This document shows positions 1 through 7,763 of a DNA stretch of 59,067 bases, piece by piece. The position numbers were made by a program, and so were the translations under genes. The stretch comes from Selenomonadaceae bacterium (lineage in GTDB: Bacteria > Bacillota > Negativicutes > Selenomonadales > Selenomonadaceae), in contig JAILRS010000019.1 in NCBI GenBank assembly GCA_024698045.1, positions 1 to 59,067 on the forward strand, in the 5' to 3' direction. The notes under the pieces are model-generated. The model was not told the DNA's origin. It saw only the letters and a program-made list of their open reading frames with translations, and made no database searches. Every line of letters begins with the position of its first letter. Positions within the stretch are counted from its first letter, which is position 1.

Positions 1-449
1 GACAAACAATACTTTTGCAAACAATTTTTGCAAGTCTTTCAACTCCATTCCGGGACGCAAAAACTTTTAAACATCTACGCAATGAATAATAAAACATCTT
101 TCAGATATCGTCAAGATTAGCTTTTGACGCTAAAAAACTTCAATCGAACCGAACGCAACATCTTATACTTTTCTATTTGGTTAAAAATTTTCAGCGAAGA
201 TTGTCCGCCGAAACTCATGCCGATTATTCGGAAAATTTTCCGCACCGTCGACGAAATAATCATTAACAAAATTTATCATGACAAGCGATTTTGAGCCGAA
301 AACATCCATAAACAAGATTTATCGATTTTGACAAATTTCCGAGCGTCAACCCCGAGGTTTCATGAATCAGATTTATGGTTGACCTCAAAAATCGCCCGAA
401 ATTCTCCATAACCTAAATTTATCATCGGTCATAATTTTGCCGCGCGCCG
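1..449. repeat. Non-coding AT-rich stretch with degenerate ~50-bp direct repeats
   Basis: I see no credible gene here. Four degenerate copies of a core resembling CATAAACAAGATTTATC start at about 261, 307, 361 and 407, giving spacings of 46, 54 and 46 bp. The second and fourth copies also share upstream similarity (CCGAAA..TCCATAA). The function is unknown. The stretch lies downstream of the terminator of the minus-strand mur operon. Confidence 0.4.
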
Positions 450-480
450 AAATAAAAAAGGGACTCGCTTTGAAGTCCCG
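450..480 (-). terminator. Intrinsic terminator of the mur-ftsQ operon
   Basis: Read on the minus strand, a GGGACT/AGTCCC stem (474-479 with 460-465) with an 8-nt loop is followed directly by a T-rich run (TTTTTTATTT). It begins only 8 nt after the ftsQ stop codon, so the operon most likely ends with ftsQ here and does not continue into ftsA/ftsZ. Confidence 0.8.
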
Positions 481-487
481 ATAAAAT

Positions 488-1225
488 TTATTCAGCAAAC
501 TTTATGAATGGCGAACGATAGTTGAAATCGACATACTCAATGTTTTTGGGATTGGCAACCAAATCCTTTAAAAAGTCCTCGGTCAAATGTACTTTCTCGT
601 CAAGCCGTTCTAATTTCCCGATACGAATTTGTACGGGGTGATCGGTCGCGCTGTAAAGTACGATATAATTTTCCTCGATGATTGCCACTTCCGAAAGATT
701 ATTCAAAGTCTCTTCGCTGAACATCTCGAGGAATTCCAGTATTTTTCTGATTAACGCGTCATCAATTTGGTCGCCGATATATTTATCATGCACAGCCGCG
801 CCCGTGATTATCGGTATCTGCATTACCTTCAAATTCTTATAGCTGTCGATAATCATGCCGCTATGATCTAAATCCAGATAACCGTAATCACATTGTACCG
901 TCGCCAGCGGCAAACGCTCCTTGATTTTTATTTCCAACGTATGCGGCAAATTTCTGCGCACCGTTACTTCTTCTATTCGCAAATCCTTTGCAAGACGACT
1001 TTGCACTTCATCGGTCTCCAATCGAAACAGTTGTTCGCCCATGTAAATATTTCCTACCTTCATGATATCTTCTGCGGTTAAATATTTGGAGCCGATTAAT
1101 TTTATTTCCTGCAAGGTAAAGATAGGGACATATACGAACACGGCAAGGACAATCGCGCTGACGATAAGGAAAATCAAGCCCTTTAACAACCTGCCGAAAC
1201 TTCGCCGTCGTCTTATTACTGCCAT
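488..1225 (-). CDS. ftsQ: Cell division protein FtsQ/DivIB
   Basis: Bitopic inner-membrane division protein of 245 aa that links early and late divisome components (FtsB/FtsL partners). A basic N-terminus (RRRRS) precedes one transmembrane helix at roughly residues 15-37. A POTRA domain follows at about 38-106 (LIGSKYLTAEDI, with a KIKERLPLA ending), and then the beta-rich FtsQ domain. The ATG start has a strong GGAGGTGA ribosome binding site. The gene lies 21 nt downstream of murC-ddl and is the last gene of the operon, which ends at a terminator. The position after murC is the usual one for ftsQ in dcw clusters, but murB, which often lies between them, is missing. The identity is confident. 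Confidence 0.93.
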   Translation of the reverse strand: MAVIRRRRSFGRLLKGLIFLIVSAIVLAVFVYVPIFTLQEIKLIGSKYLTAEDIMKVGNIYMGEQLFRLETDEVQSRLAKDLRIEEVTVRRNLPHTLEIKIKERLPLATVQCDYGYLDLDHSGMIIDSYKNLKVMQIPIITGAAVHDKYIGDQIDDALIRKILEFLEMFSEETLNNLSEVAIIEENYIVLYSATDHPVQIRIGKLERLDEKVHLTEDFLKDLVANPKNIEYVDFNYRSPFIKFAE

Positions 1226-1246
1226 TGCCTCACCTCCAGATAAATA

Positions 1247-3571
1247 TCAGTAATTGGCGCAAGCCAAAATCTTTTCGCAAAGTTGTGGGAAATCAATTCC
1301 TGCGGCACGAGCGGCATCGGGTACCAATGAAGTTTCAGTCATACCGGGCACAGAATTTATTTCGATGACGTAGGGGATATTGTTTTCGCTTAACATCAAA
1401 TCGACTCGTGCCACGCCCGAACATTTACAGACTTTGAACGCAGCAACCGCCAATTTTTGAACTGCGGCAGTCAATTCTTCCGACAATTGCGCGGGAACAA
1501 TATGATTTGATAAACCCTTTGTGTATTTGGATTTGTAATCGTAGCGTCCTGTTGTCGTGGTTATTTCGATTATCGGTAAGGCTTGGGCATCATCTTCATT
1601 GCCGAATACAGCAACAGTCAATTCGCGTCCCTTGATAAATTCTTCGACTAAAATTTCGTCGCCGAAGGTAAAAGCATTGTCGATAGCCTCATCGATATCG
1701 GCGGAATGTTCTACAATCGTGACACCTATGCTTGAGCCCTGCGCAGACGCTTTTATGACTACGGGCAGACCAAAATTTTTTTCGATATCGCTTGCCAATT
1801 CTGCACGACGATCTACATCACGGTAAACGGCAAATTTCGGCGTGGAAATATTGGCTGAATTTAAGAAATGTTTGGTAGCGACTTTATCCATGGTGAGCGC
1901 GGCTGATAAGACGCCCGAACCCGTGTAAGGGATTTTGAGCATGTCAAGTGTGCCTTGAATCAAACCGTCTTCGCCGTAGTGACCATGTACCGCATTGAAT
2001 ACGACACTGCAGTTACCGGCGACAATATCCTTGGCAAAAGTCTGCGGTACAAGTTCCATCAATTCGACGTTGTAATTTTTGGAGCGAAGAGCCTCGGCAA
2101 TCGCTTTACCCGTACGCCGTGATACTTCTGCCTCGGTCGACGTGCCGCCGCATACCACTACTATTTTGCGGTTACTGTCTTCTTGGAGCAGTGTCAACAG
2201 TTCTTCGCCCGTCTTGAAAATATCACCGGCTCCCATCGTGATAACCAAATCGCCCGAAGATAATTCGTCCTTAATTGTTTTGGCGATGTCCTCACGTTTG
2301 GGGATATACGACACTTCTTGATTCGTCGCGCTCAAAACTTCCCGAAGAATTGTTTCGCCGCTTATGCCCGATATTTTTTCTTCGCCTGCGGAATATATAT
2401 CCGTCAAAATTAATTTATCGGCTTCGCGGAAGGCTGTACCGAATTCCTTCAATAAAAGTTGCGTACGGGTATATCTGTGAGGCTGGAATACGCAAATCAA
2501 TTTATTCGGCTTGACTTCACGTGCCGCCTTCAAAGTAGTTGCGATTTCTGTCGGATGATGTGCATAGTCGTCGACAACCAAAATATTTTTCGCTCTGCCC
2601 TTAATCTGGAAACGTCTTTTAGCACCGTGGAAAGTATTGAGCCCGTCGACGATTTTAGCGAAGGATACTCCGACAGTCATGGCGACGGCAATTGTTGCCA
2701 GTGCATTCAAAACATTATGCCGCCCGTGAACACTCAACTTGACATTACCCAATATTTTTTCGCCGCGCGTCACTTCAAACTGAACGCCCTTTGTTGTCGT
2801 ACGGATATTTCGCGCCATTATATCGGCTTCGTGTTCTATTGCGTAGGAAATAATTTTGCGGTCGATATTTTTCGCCAGACTGCGCAGATTATCGTTATCG
2901 AAACAGAGGACAGCCGTGCCGGATTGTTTATCCAAATTTTCAACGAAGACTTTAAAGGCGGCAAGAATGTTATCGATGGTGCCGTAATGGTCAAGATGAT
3001 CGTCTTCAATATTGGTGACTACCGCAATCGAGGGTTTAAGCGTGACAAAAGACCCGTCACTTTCATCGGCCTCGCTGACCAACCAATTACTTTTACCCAA
3101 TACTGCGCCCGTACCCAAATCGGTTGATTCGCCGCCGATTATAATTGTCGGGTCGACACCTGCCTTATTCAAGACATAACCAATCATAGAAGTAGTAGTT
3201 GTCTTACCGTGCGAACCGGCAACGGCAATGCCGCGTTTGGCATTAAGTAAGAAGGCATTGATATCGGAGCGGTGAAGTCTTGGCAGATTAAAATTATTTG
3301 CTTCGGCTATTTCGGGATTATCCTCATGAATCGCCGACGAACAGACTATTGCATCTACAATCGGGTTGCCGTTTTCGTCCAGAATATTTTCGGCGCGATG
3401 ACCGACAAAAATTTTGGCACCCAAACCGCGCAACATATCCAAAGTCGGGGAATCCTTCATATCGGAGCCGCTTACTTCCATTCCGCTTTCTATCAAAATT
3501 TTGGCGAGGGCACTCATACCTACTCCGCCTATTCCTATGAAGTGGAATTTCTTTATTTCCTCAAGGTTCAA
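1247..3571 (-). CDS. murC-ddl: Bifunctional MurC-Ddl: UDP-MurNAc--L-Ala ligase fused to D-Ala--D-Ala ligase
   Basis: A 774-aa fusion. Residues 1 to about 465 are MurC, which adds L-Ala to UDP-MurNAc with ATP: an IGIGGVGMSALA nucleotide fold at the N-terminus, the P-loop GSHGKTTTT near residue 119, and DDYAHHPTEI near 334. After a short linker (LLQEDSNRK), residues from about 469 on are a complete ATP-grasp Ddl: VVCGGTSTEAEVS, AVHGHYGEDG, and EINSVPGMTETSL near the end. Both active sites appear intact. The start is TTG, chosen because GGAGG lies 10 nt upstream and the conserved N-terminus begins there. Chlamydiae are the well-known case of a MurC-Ddl fusion; in most Firmicutes the two are separate proteins. 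MurG lies 384 nt upstream across an intergenic repeat. Confidence 0.93.
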   Translation of the reverse strand: MNLEEIKKFHFIGIGGVGMSALAKILIESGMEVSGSDMKDSPTLDMLRGLGAKIFVGHRAENILDENGNPIVDAIVCSSAIHEDNPEIAEANNFNLPRLHRSDINAFLLNAKRGIAVAGSHGKTTTTSMIGYVLNKAGVDPTIIIGGESTDLGTGAVLGKSNWLVSEADESDGSFVTLKPSIAVVTNIEDDHLDHYGTIDNILAAFKVFVENLDKQSGTAVLCFDNDNLRSLAKNIDRKIISYAIEHEADIMARNIRTTTKGVQFEVTRGEKILGNVKLSVHGRHNVLNALATIAVAMTVGVSFAKIVDGLNTFHGAKRRFQIKGRAKNILVVDDYAHHPTEIATTLKAAREVKPNKLICVFQPHRYTRTQLLLKEFGTAFREADKLILTDIYSAGEEKISGISGETILREVLSATNQEVSYIPKREDIAKTIKDELSSGDLVITMGAGDIFKTGEELLTLLQEDSNRKIVVVCGGTSTEAEVSRRTGKAIAEALRSKNYNVELMELVPQTFAKDIVAGNCSVVFNAVHGHYGEDGLIQGTLDMLKIPYTGSGVLSAALTMDKVATKHFLNSANISTPKFAVYRDVDRRAELASDIEKNFGLPVVIKASAQGSSIGVTIVEHSADIDEAIDNAFTFGDEILVEEFIKGRELTVAVFGNEDDAQALPIIEITTTTGRYDYKSKYTKGLSNHIVPAQLSEELTAAVQKLAVAAFKVCKCSGVARVDLMLSENNIPYVIEINSVPGMTETSLVPDAARAAGIDFPQLCEKILACANY

Positions 3572-3581
3572 AATTACATTA

Positions 3582-3955
3582 CCTCCGTTAGTCTTAAAAT
3601 TTTATCGGCAGTTATCTACTTTCGTTCGGTTATTGAAAGGAGTCACAGTCAAACAGTTATAGCCACAAGCGCGGCAATTTATTTCGGTTGACAAAACATT
3701 TTCCGCGATTATTGGATGCAACGTCACGTTGCCCTCCGTTAGTTTAAAATTTTATCGGCAGTTATCTTCTTTCGTAAGGTTAACAAAAGGGAGTCACAGT
3801 CAAACAGTTTAGCCACAAGCGCGGCGATTTCCTTTGACTTAATGAATGCTATGCCGCGAATTCTGTTCCGCCACTTTCAAAGTGGCTCACGTTGCAGGCA
3901 GCCGCCCGTCCATGGGCGGCCTCTTCCTTAATCAACACCTCAAGTCAATGTTACT
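3582..3955 (+). repeat. Dispersed intergenic repeat, partial tandem pair
   Basis: Two related blocks, 3582-3680 and 3733-3830, are nearly identical (CCTCCGTTAG, TTTTATCGGCAGTTATC, GAGTCACAGTCAAACAG, GCCACAAGCGCGGC). Each contains a CTTTCG..GAAAG or AAAAG hairpin. Between them is ATTGGATGCAACGTCACGTT (about 3711-3730). The second block runs on to the 7-bp-stem palindrome GCCGCCC-GTCCAT-GGGCGGC at 3901-3920 and then CCTCTTCC..AATCAACAC..AAGTCAATGTTACTTT. The same parts recur at 10852-11041, 14412-14602 and 58351-58790. The stretch separates murG from murC-ddl inside an otherwise tight operon. Confidence 0.75.
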
Positions 3956-5083
3956 TTAACTGCGGTCATTAATTTCGGTCGTTAAGTTTAAAATTAAGTC
4001 GGCAATATCATCGGCGGCATTCGGTTTACCCAGCGATAAACTTGCCTTTGCCATTTCCTTCAGCGTATCGGGCGATGATAACAATTCATCCAATGTGGCG
4101 GATAAAGTTTCGGCTGTCAAATCTTTATTGAGAATCATACGAGCCGCGCCGACCTCGACAAGTGAACGGGCATTAAATTCCTGATGATTTTCCGCTGCGT
4201 AGGGATAAGGAATCAAAATCGCAGGAATACCGCGCGCGGTTAATTCCGCCAAACCGGTTGCGCCTGCGCGGAAGATAGCCAAATCAGCCATAGCCATAGC
4301 GGTCGGCATATTGTACAGATACGGCACGACTTTAATATTATCGGTCGTGTCAAGGTTTACGCCTGCCGCGCGAATTTTTTCGATGACGGAATCGAAATCA
4401 AGTTTACCCGTGACGTGAAGGAATTGCGCAGATTTTTTTTCGGCGGCAATTTTTAAAACATCAACCATAGCGTCATTGATACTGCGTGCGCCGCGAGATC
4501 CGCCCGAAATTAAAACAATGGGCTTATCGGCGGAGAAATTAAATTCTTTGAGCCCGTCAACTTTCTTCGCCGCCAGAACTTCGGCGCGAATCGGATTGCC
4601 TGTGTAGACGGTTTTATCTTTCGGGAAATTTTTTAACGCGTCGCGAGTACCGACGGCAATTTTATCTACGAATGCGGACAAAATTTTATTGGTGATACCT
4701 GCGACGGCATTTTGTTCCTGAATTAAGGTGGGAACTTTCTTCAAAGCGGCGGCAAGGAGTATTGGACCGCAAACATATCCGCCCGTACCGACAACCGCAT
4801 TGGGTTTGAATTGCTTGACTATATCGGCTGCCTCTTTGACGCTCATTATTGCGTTAAAGGCTCTTGTAAAATTTTCCAGAGTAAAATGACGTTCAAAACC
4901 GCCCTCCAAATTGAGCGCGGTAAAATTAATTCCCGTCTTAGGTACTATATCGGCTTCCAATCCGGCTTCGGTACCGACATATAAAAATTCGGTATTTGGT
5001 TGTTTACGTTTAATTGAATCGATGAGCGTAAGCGCGGGATAAATATGACCGCCCGTGCCGCCGCCCGATACTATTATCTTCAT
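3956..5083 (-). CDS. murG: UDP-GlcNAc:undecaprenyl-PP-MurNAc-pentapeptide GlcNAc transferase MurG
   Basis: A peripheral inner-membrane glycosyltransferase of 375 aa that converts lipid I to lipid II. The N-terminal GGGTGGHIYPAL glycine-rich loop and the C-terminal donor-site stretch GATGLAELTARGIPAILIPYP and AENHQ are diagnostic. The ATG start overlaps the stop of the upstream SMR gene (TGATG), indicating translational coupling. Downstream, the operon is interrupted by about 370 nt of repeat DNA before murC-ddl. The length is typical for the family. Confidence 0.95.
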   Translation of the reverse strand: MKIIVSGGGTGGHIYPALTLIDSIKRKQPNTEFLYVGTEAGLEADIVPKTGINFTALNLEGGFERHFTLENFTRAFNAIMSVKEAADIVKQFKPNAVVGTGGYVCGPILLAAALKKVPTLIQEQNAVAGITNKILSAFVDKIAVGTRDALKNFPKDKTVYTGNPIRAEVLAAKKVDGLKEFNFSADKPIVLISGGSRGARSINDAMVDVLKIAAEKKSAQFLHVTGKLDFDSVIEKIRAAGVNLDTTDNIKVVPYLYNMPTAMAMADLAIFRAGATGLAELTARGIPAILIPYPYAAENHQEFNARSLVEVGAARMILNKDLTAETLSATLDELLSSPDTLKEMAKASLSLGKPNAADDIADLILNLTTEINDRS

Positions 5084-5409
5084 CAGTGATGTACTCCAAA
5101 GAAATTACACAGCACGACACCCGTGACAATCATAGCGATACCGAGTATGCCGAGCGTGGAAATATTTTCGTGAAAAAAGAAGTAAGCGATAAGAGCGGTA
5201 ATGACGATACCCAAGCCGCCCCATGTTGCGTAGGCGATACTCAAATCAACCATCTTGAGTGATTTGGAGAACAAAAAGAAACTAACGGAATAAAGAAGAA
5301 GAGTGCCGACAGCGTAAGGAATATTCGCGAATCCGTCGGAAAGTTTCAGGCAAGTTGTGCCGCCTACTTCAAAGGCAATCGCTACAGCTAAGTAAATGTA
5401 TCCAATCAT
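5083..5409 (-). CDS. Small multidrug resistance (SMR/EmrE-type) membrane protein embedded in the mur operon
   Basis: A 108-aa protein with four predicted transmembrane helices of the SMR family. The membrane-embedded glutamate is at residue 14 (AIAFEVGGT). SIAYATWGGLGIV in the third helix region is of the EmrE/QacE type rather than the Gdx/SugE type. The ATG start overlaps the murD stop (ATGA) and the stop overlaps the murG start (TGATG), so the gene is an integral part of the operon. In the usual dcw order the lipid II polymerase/divisome gene ftsW lies exactly here. SMR proteins are proton-coupled antiporters of cationic drugs; some relatives in the wider DMT superfamily move polyprenyl-linked sugars. 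A role in envelope precursor traffic is inference from position only. Confidence 0.85.
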   Translation of the reverse strand: MIGYIYLAVAIAFEVGGTTCLKLSDGFANIPYAVGTLLLYSVSFFLFSKSLKMVDLSIAYATWGGLGIVITALIAYFFFHENISTLGILGIAMIVTGVVLCNFFGVHH

Positions 5410-6767
5410 AAATTATTCACAATCCTTTTGAAATCTCTGCCGCGCGCCTCAAAATCGGTGTACATATCGAAACTGGCGCAGGCAGGACTTAATAAAACTA
5501 CTTGAGGAGGTTCGGCAATTTGTTTGGCAATTTCTATCGCTCGTTCCATCGAATAACCTGCCTCCAAAATATTTTCTGACGGGAAATTATTCTTCAATGC
5601 GCAGGATTTAAACCTATCGGCGGCAGCCCCGACCAAAATTAATTTGTCGACGCGTTGATTAACCAGATTAAGGAAGTCGGTTAAATCGGTTAATTTGTCA
5701 TCGCCGCCCGCAATCAAAATGATATGACCGTCGAAAGTCTCCAAGGCTTTAATCGCCGAATCGGTATTGGTAGCCTTGGAATCGTTGTAATATTTGACGC
5801 CGTTAATTTCGCGGACATATTCGATACGGTGTTCGACGCCTTGAAAAGATTTGAGTACGGCGGAAATTTTATCGGGGAGTGCTCCGGCGAGGAAAGCAGT
5901 CAAAGCCGCCGCCAATGCATTTTCTACATTGTGACCGCCCTTGATTCCCAATTCGTCGACCGTACAAAGATTATAAGTTTTACCGTCAAAAGTAACAGTC
6001 AACATATTATCCTGCAAGTAAGCCCCTTCATTGAGTGTATGTTGACGGCTGAAGAACAGTACGCGGCAATTTGCGCGGCTTACCATATCTCTTGTGCGTT
6101 CGTCGTCGTAATTCAAGACAAGGAAATCATCGGCAGACTCCTGCGCAAAAATCTTTTCCTTCATAGCTTGATAGACATCCATAGAGCCGTGACGCTTTAA
6201 GTGATCGGGCGTGACATTGAGGATAGCGGAAACATGCGGACGGAAATTATTGGTAGCCTCCATTTGATAACTGGAAATTTCTGCGGCAATACAACCGCCC
6301 TCGCCGACTTCCAATGCGACTTCGCTCAAAGGCACGCCGATATTTCCGCCGACACCGACTTTATCGAAAGCAGTCTCGAGTAACAAGCCCAACAAAGTTA
6401 CGGTAGTGGTTTTGCCATTGGTACCGGTTACCGCGCATATCGGGGATTTCGCCAAATCATAAGCCAATTCAACTTCGCTGATGATGGGAATATTTTTAGC
6501 GGCAGCGGCTTTGAGCAGAGGAACAGCTAAGGGCACCGCAGGCGATACGATAATCAAGTCGACTCCCAACAATAATTCTTCCTTCTGTTTACCGAATCGC
6601 AAATCTATTCCCAAACTGCGCAACTCGTTAAAATCAAAATCAAAATCCTTTTCCTGTTTGGCGTCGCTCAAAATAACGGAGGCGCCCAAATTTTTCGCGA
6701 TACGAGCCGCCGCCAATCCGCTACGTGCCGCGCCTATCACCAAAACATTTTTATTTGCCAAATTCAT
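5406..6767 (-). CDS. murD: UDP-N-acetylmuramoyl-L-alanine--D-glutamate ligase MurD
   Basis: A cytoplasmic Mur ligase that adds D-Glu to UDP-MurNAc-L-Ala. It has an N-terminal Rossmann-like domain (VLVIGAARSGLAAARIA), the ATP-binding loop AVTGTNGKTTT, the central-domain ILNVTPDHLKRHGSM, and the C-terminal YYNDSKATNTDSAIKAL and LLSPACASFDMYTDFEARG signatures. The frame is open to a GTG three codons upstream (6776), but that codon overlaps the GGAG ribosome binding site, so the ATG at 6767 with 8-nt spacing is preferred (453 aa). It overlaps the SMR gene by 4 nt downstream. Confidence 0.95.
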   Translation of the reverse strand: MNLANKNVLVIGAARSGLAAARIAKNLGASVILSDAKQEKDFDFDFNELRSLGIDLRFGKQKEELLLGVDLIIVSPAVPLAVPLLKAAAAKNIPIISEVELAYDLAKSPICAVTGTNGKTTTVTLLGLLLETAFDKVGVGGNIGVPLSEVALEVGEGGCIAAEISSYQMEATNNFRPHVSAILNVTPDHLKRHGSMDVYQAMKEKIFAQESADDFLVLNYDDERTRDMVSRANCRVLFFSRQHTLNEGAYLQDNMLTVTFDGKTYNLCTVDELGIKGGHNVENALAAALTAFLAGALPDKISAVLKSFQGVEHRIEYVREINGVKYYNDSKATNTDSAIKALETFDGHIILIAGGDDKLTDLTDFLNLVNQRVDKLILVGAAADRFKSCALKNNFPSENILEAGYSMERAIEIAKQIAEPPQVVLLSPACASFDMYTDFEARGRDFKRIVNNL

Positions 6768-6785
6768 TACGGTCACTCCAATTTT

Positions 6786-7742
6786 TTAAGGCAACATAGT
6801 CAAGCCGATTACTCCGCAGATTAACGAGACGAACCAGAAAACGAAAACGACTTTGACTTCAGACCAGCCGCCCAACTCAAAATGATGATGAAGGGGACTC
6901 ATGCGGAAAATTCTTACGCCGGTAGTCTGGAACGATATGACTTGAATTATGACGGATAAAGCTTCGCAGACAAAGATGAGCCCGATAACGGCGAGTAAAA
7001 ATTCGGTGTGAGTCAAGATACCGACTGCGGCGAATGCTCCGCCCAAAGCTAAAGATCCCGTATCGCCCATGAAAATTTTAGCCGGATGAAAATTGAATTT
7101 CAAAAAGCCGATACAAGCCCCGACGATAGCGGCGCAGAAAATAGCCAAGTCGTTATGATTGGTCAACATACAGACTACGGCGTAACAACTTGCGGCGATA
7201 GCCATACAACCCGAAGCCAAACCGTCAAGCCCATCGGTTAAATTAACGGCATTGGAGGCGCCGACCATGACGAAGAACATAAAGGGCAGATATAAAATGC
7301 CTGCATCAAGAGTTGTGTCGATAATCGGAATCCAAATTGTCGGCTTGAAATCGGTTAACAATTCTCCTGCGACGATGGTTGTGACGATAGCGATTAAAAT
7401 TTGTCCTGCCAATTTGTATCGCGCTAAAAGCCCCTGATTTTGTTTGCGAACTACTTTGATATAGTCGTCAATGAAACCTAAAACGAAATGCCCGATGAGA
7501 ATAAAGAGCGCAAGAAAAATTTCCGTGTTCCATTCGCCGACAAAGAGAGTGGCAATGATTATCGCGATGATAAGGAATATGCCGCCCATGGTAGGAGTAC
7601 CGCTCTTTACTTGGTGACTTTTGGGGCCTTCGGCTCGGATACTCTGTCCGAATTTTAATTTGTGAAGAATAGGAATGCAAACGGGCGCGAGCAGTACAAC
7701 GACAACAGCCGCGATTGCTCCCGCCAATAAAAGATTAGTCAT
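6786..7742 (-). CDS. mraY: Phospho-N-acetylmuramoyl-pentapeptide transferase MraY
   Basis: A polytopic inner-membrane enzyme (318 aa, about ten helices) that transfers phospho-MurNAc-pentapeptide to undecaprenyl phosphate, forming lipid I. Diagnostic motifs are the NLTDGLDGLASG aspartate pair, FMGDTGSLALGG, and the C-terminal MSPLHHHFELGGW. It has an ATG start with GGGAGGA immediately upstream. It lies between murF and murD with short gaps (18-21 nt), the classical order. Confidence 0.96.
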   Translation of the reverse strand: MTNLLLAGAIAAVVVVLLAPVCIPILHKLKFGQSIRAEGPKSHQVKSGTPTMGGIFLIIAIIIATLFVGEWNTEIFLALFILIGHFVLGFIDDYIKVVRKQNQGLLARYKLAGQILIAIVTTIVAGELLTDFKPTIWIPIIDTTLDAGILYLPFMFFVMVGASNAVNLTDGLDGLASGCMAIAASCYAVVCMLTNHNDLAIFCAAIVGACIGFLKFNFHPAKIFMGDTGSLALGGAFAAVGILTHTEFLLAVIGLIFVCEALSVIIQVISFQTTGVRIFRMSPLHHHFELGGWSEVKVVFVFWFVSLICGVIGLTMLP

Positions 7743-7763
7743 AGTTCCTCCCTTAGTTTTGTT

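Noticed and set aside
261..423. Possible CRISPR array
   Set aside because: The repeats are degenerate, the spacing mixes 46 and 54 bp, the cores are too short, and no cas genes are present.
2459..3127. 222-codon plus-strand frame inside murC-ddl
   Set aside because: A shadow of the conserved MurC coding sequence on the other strand.
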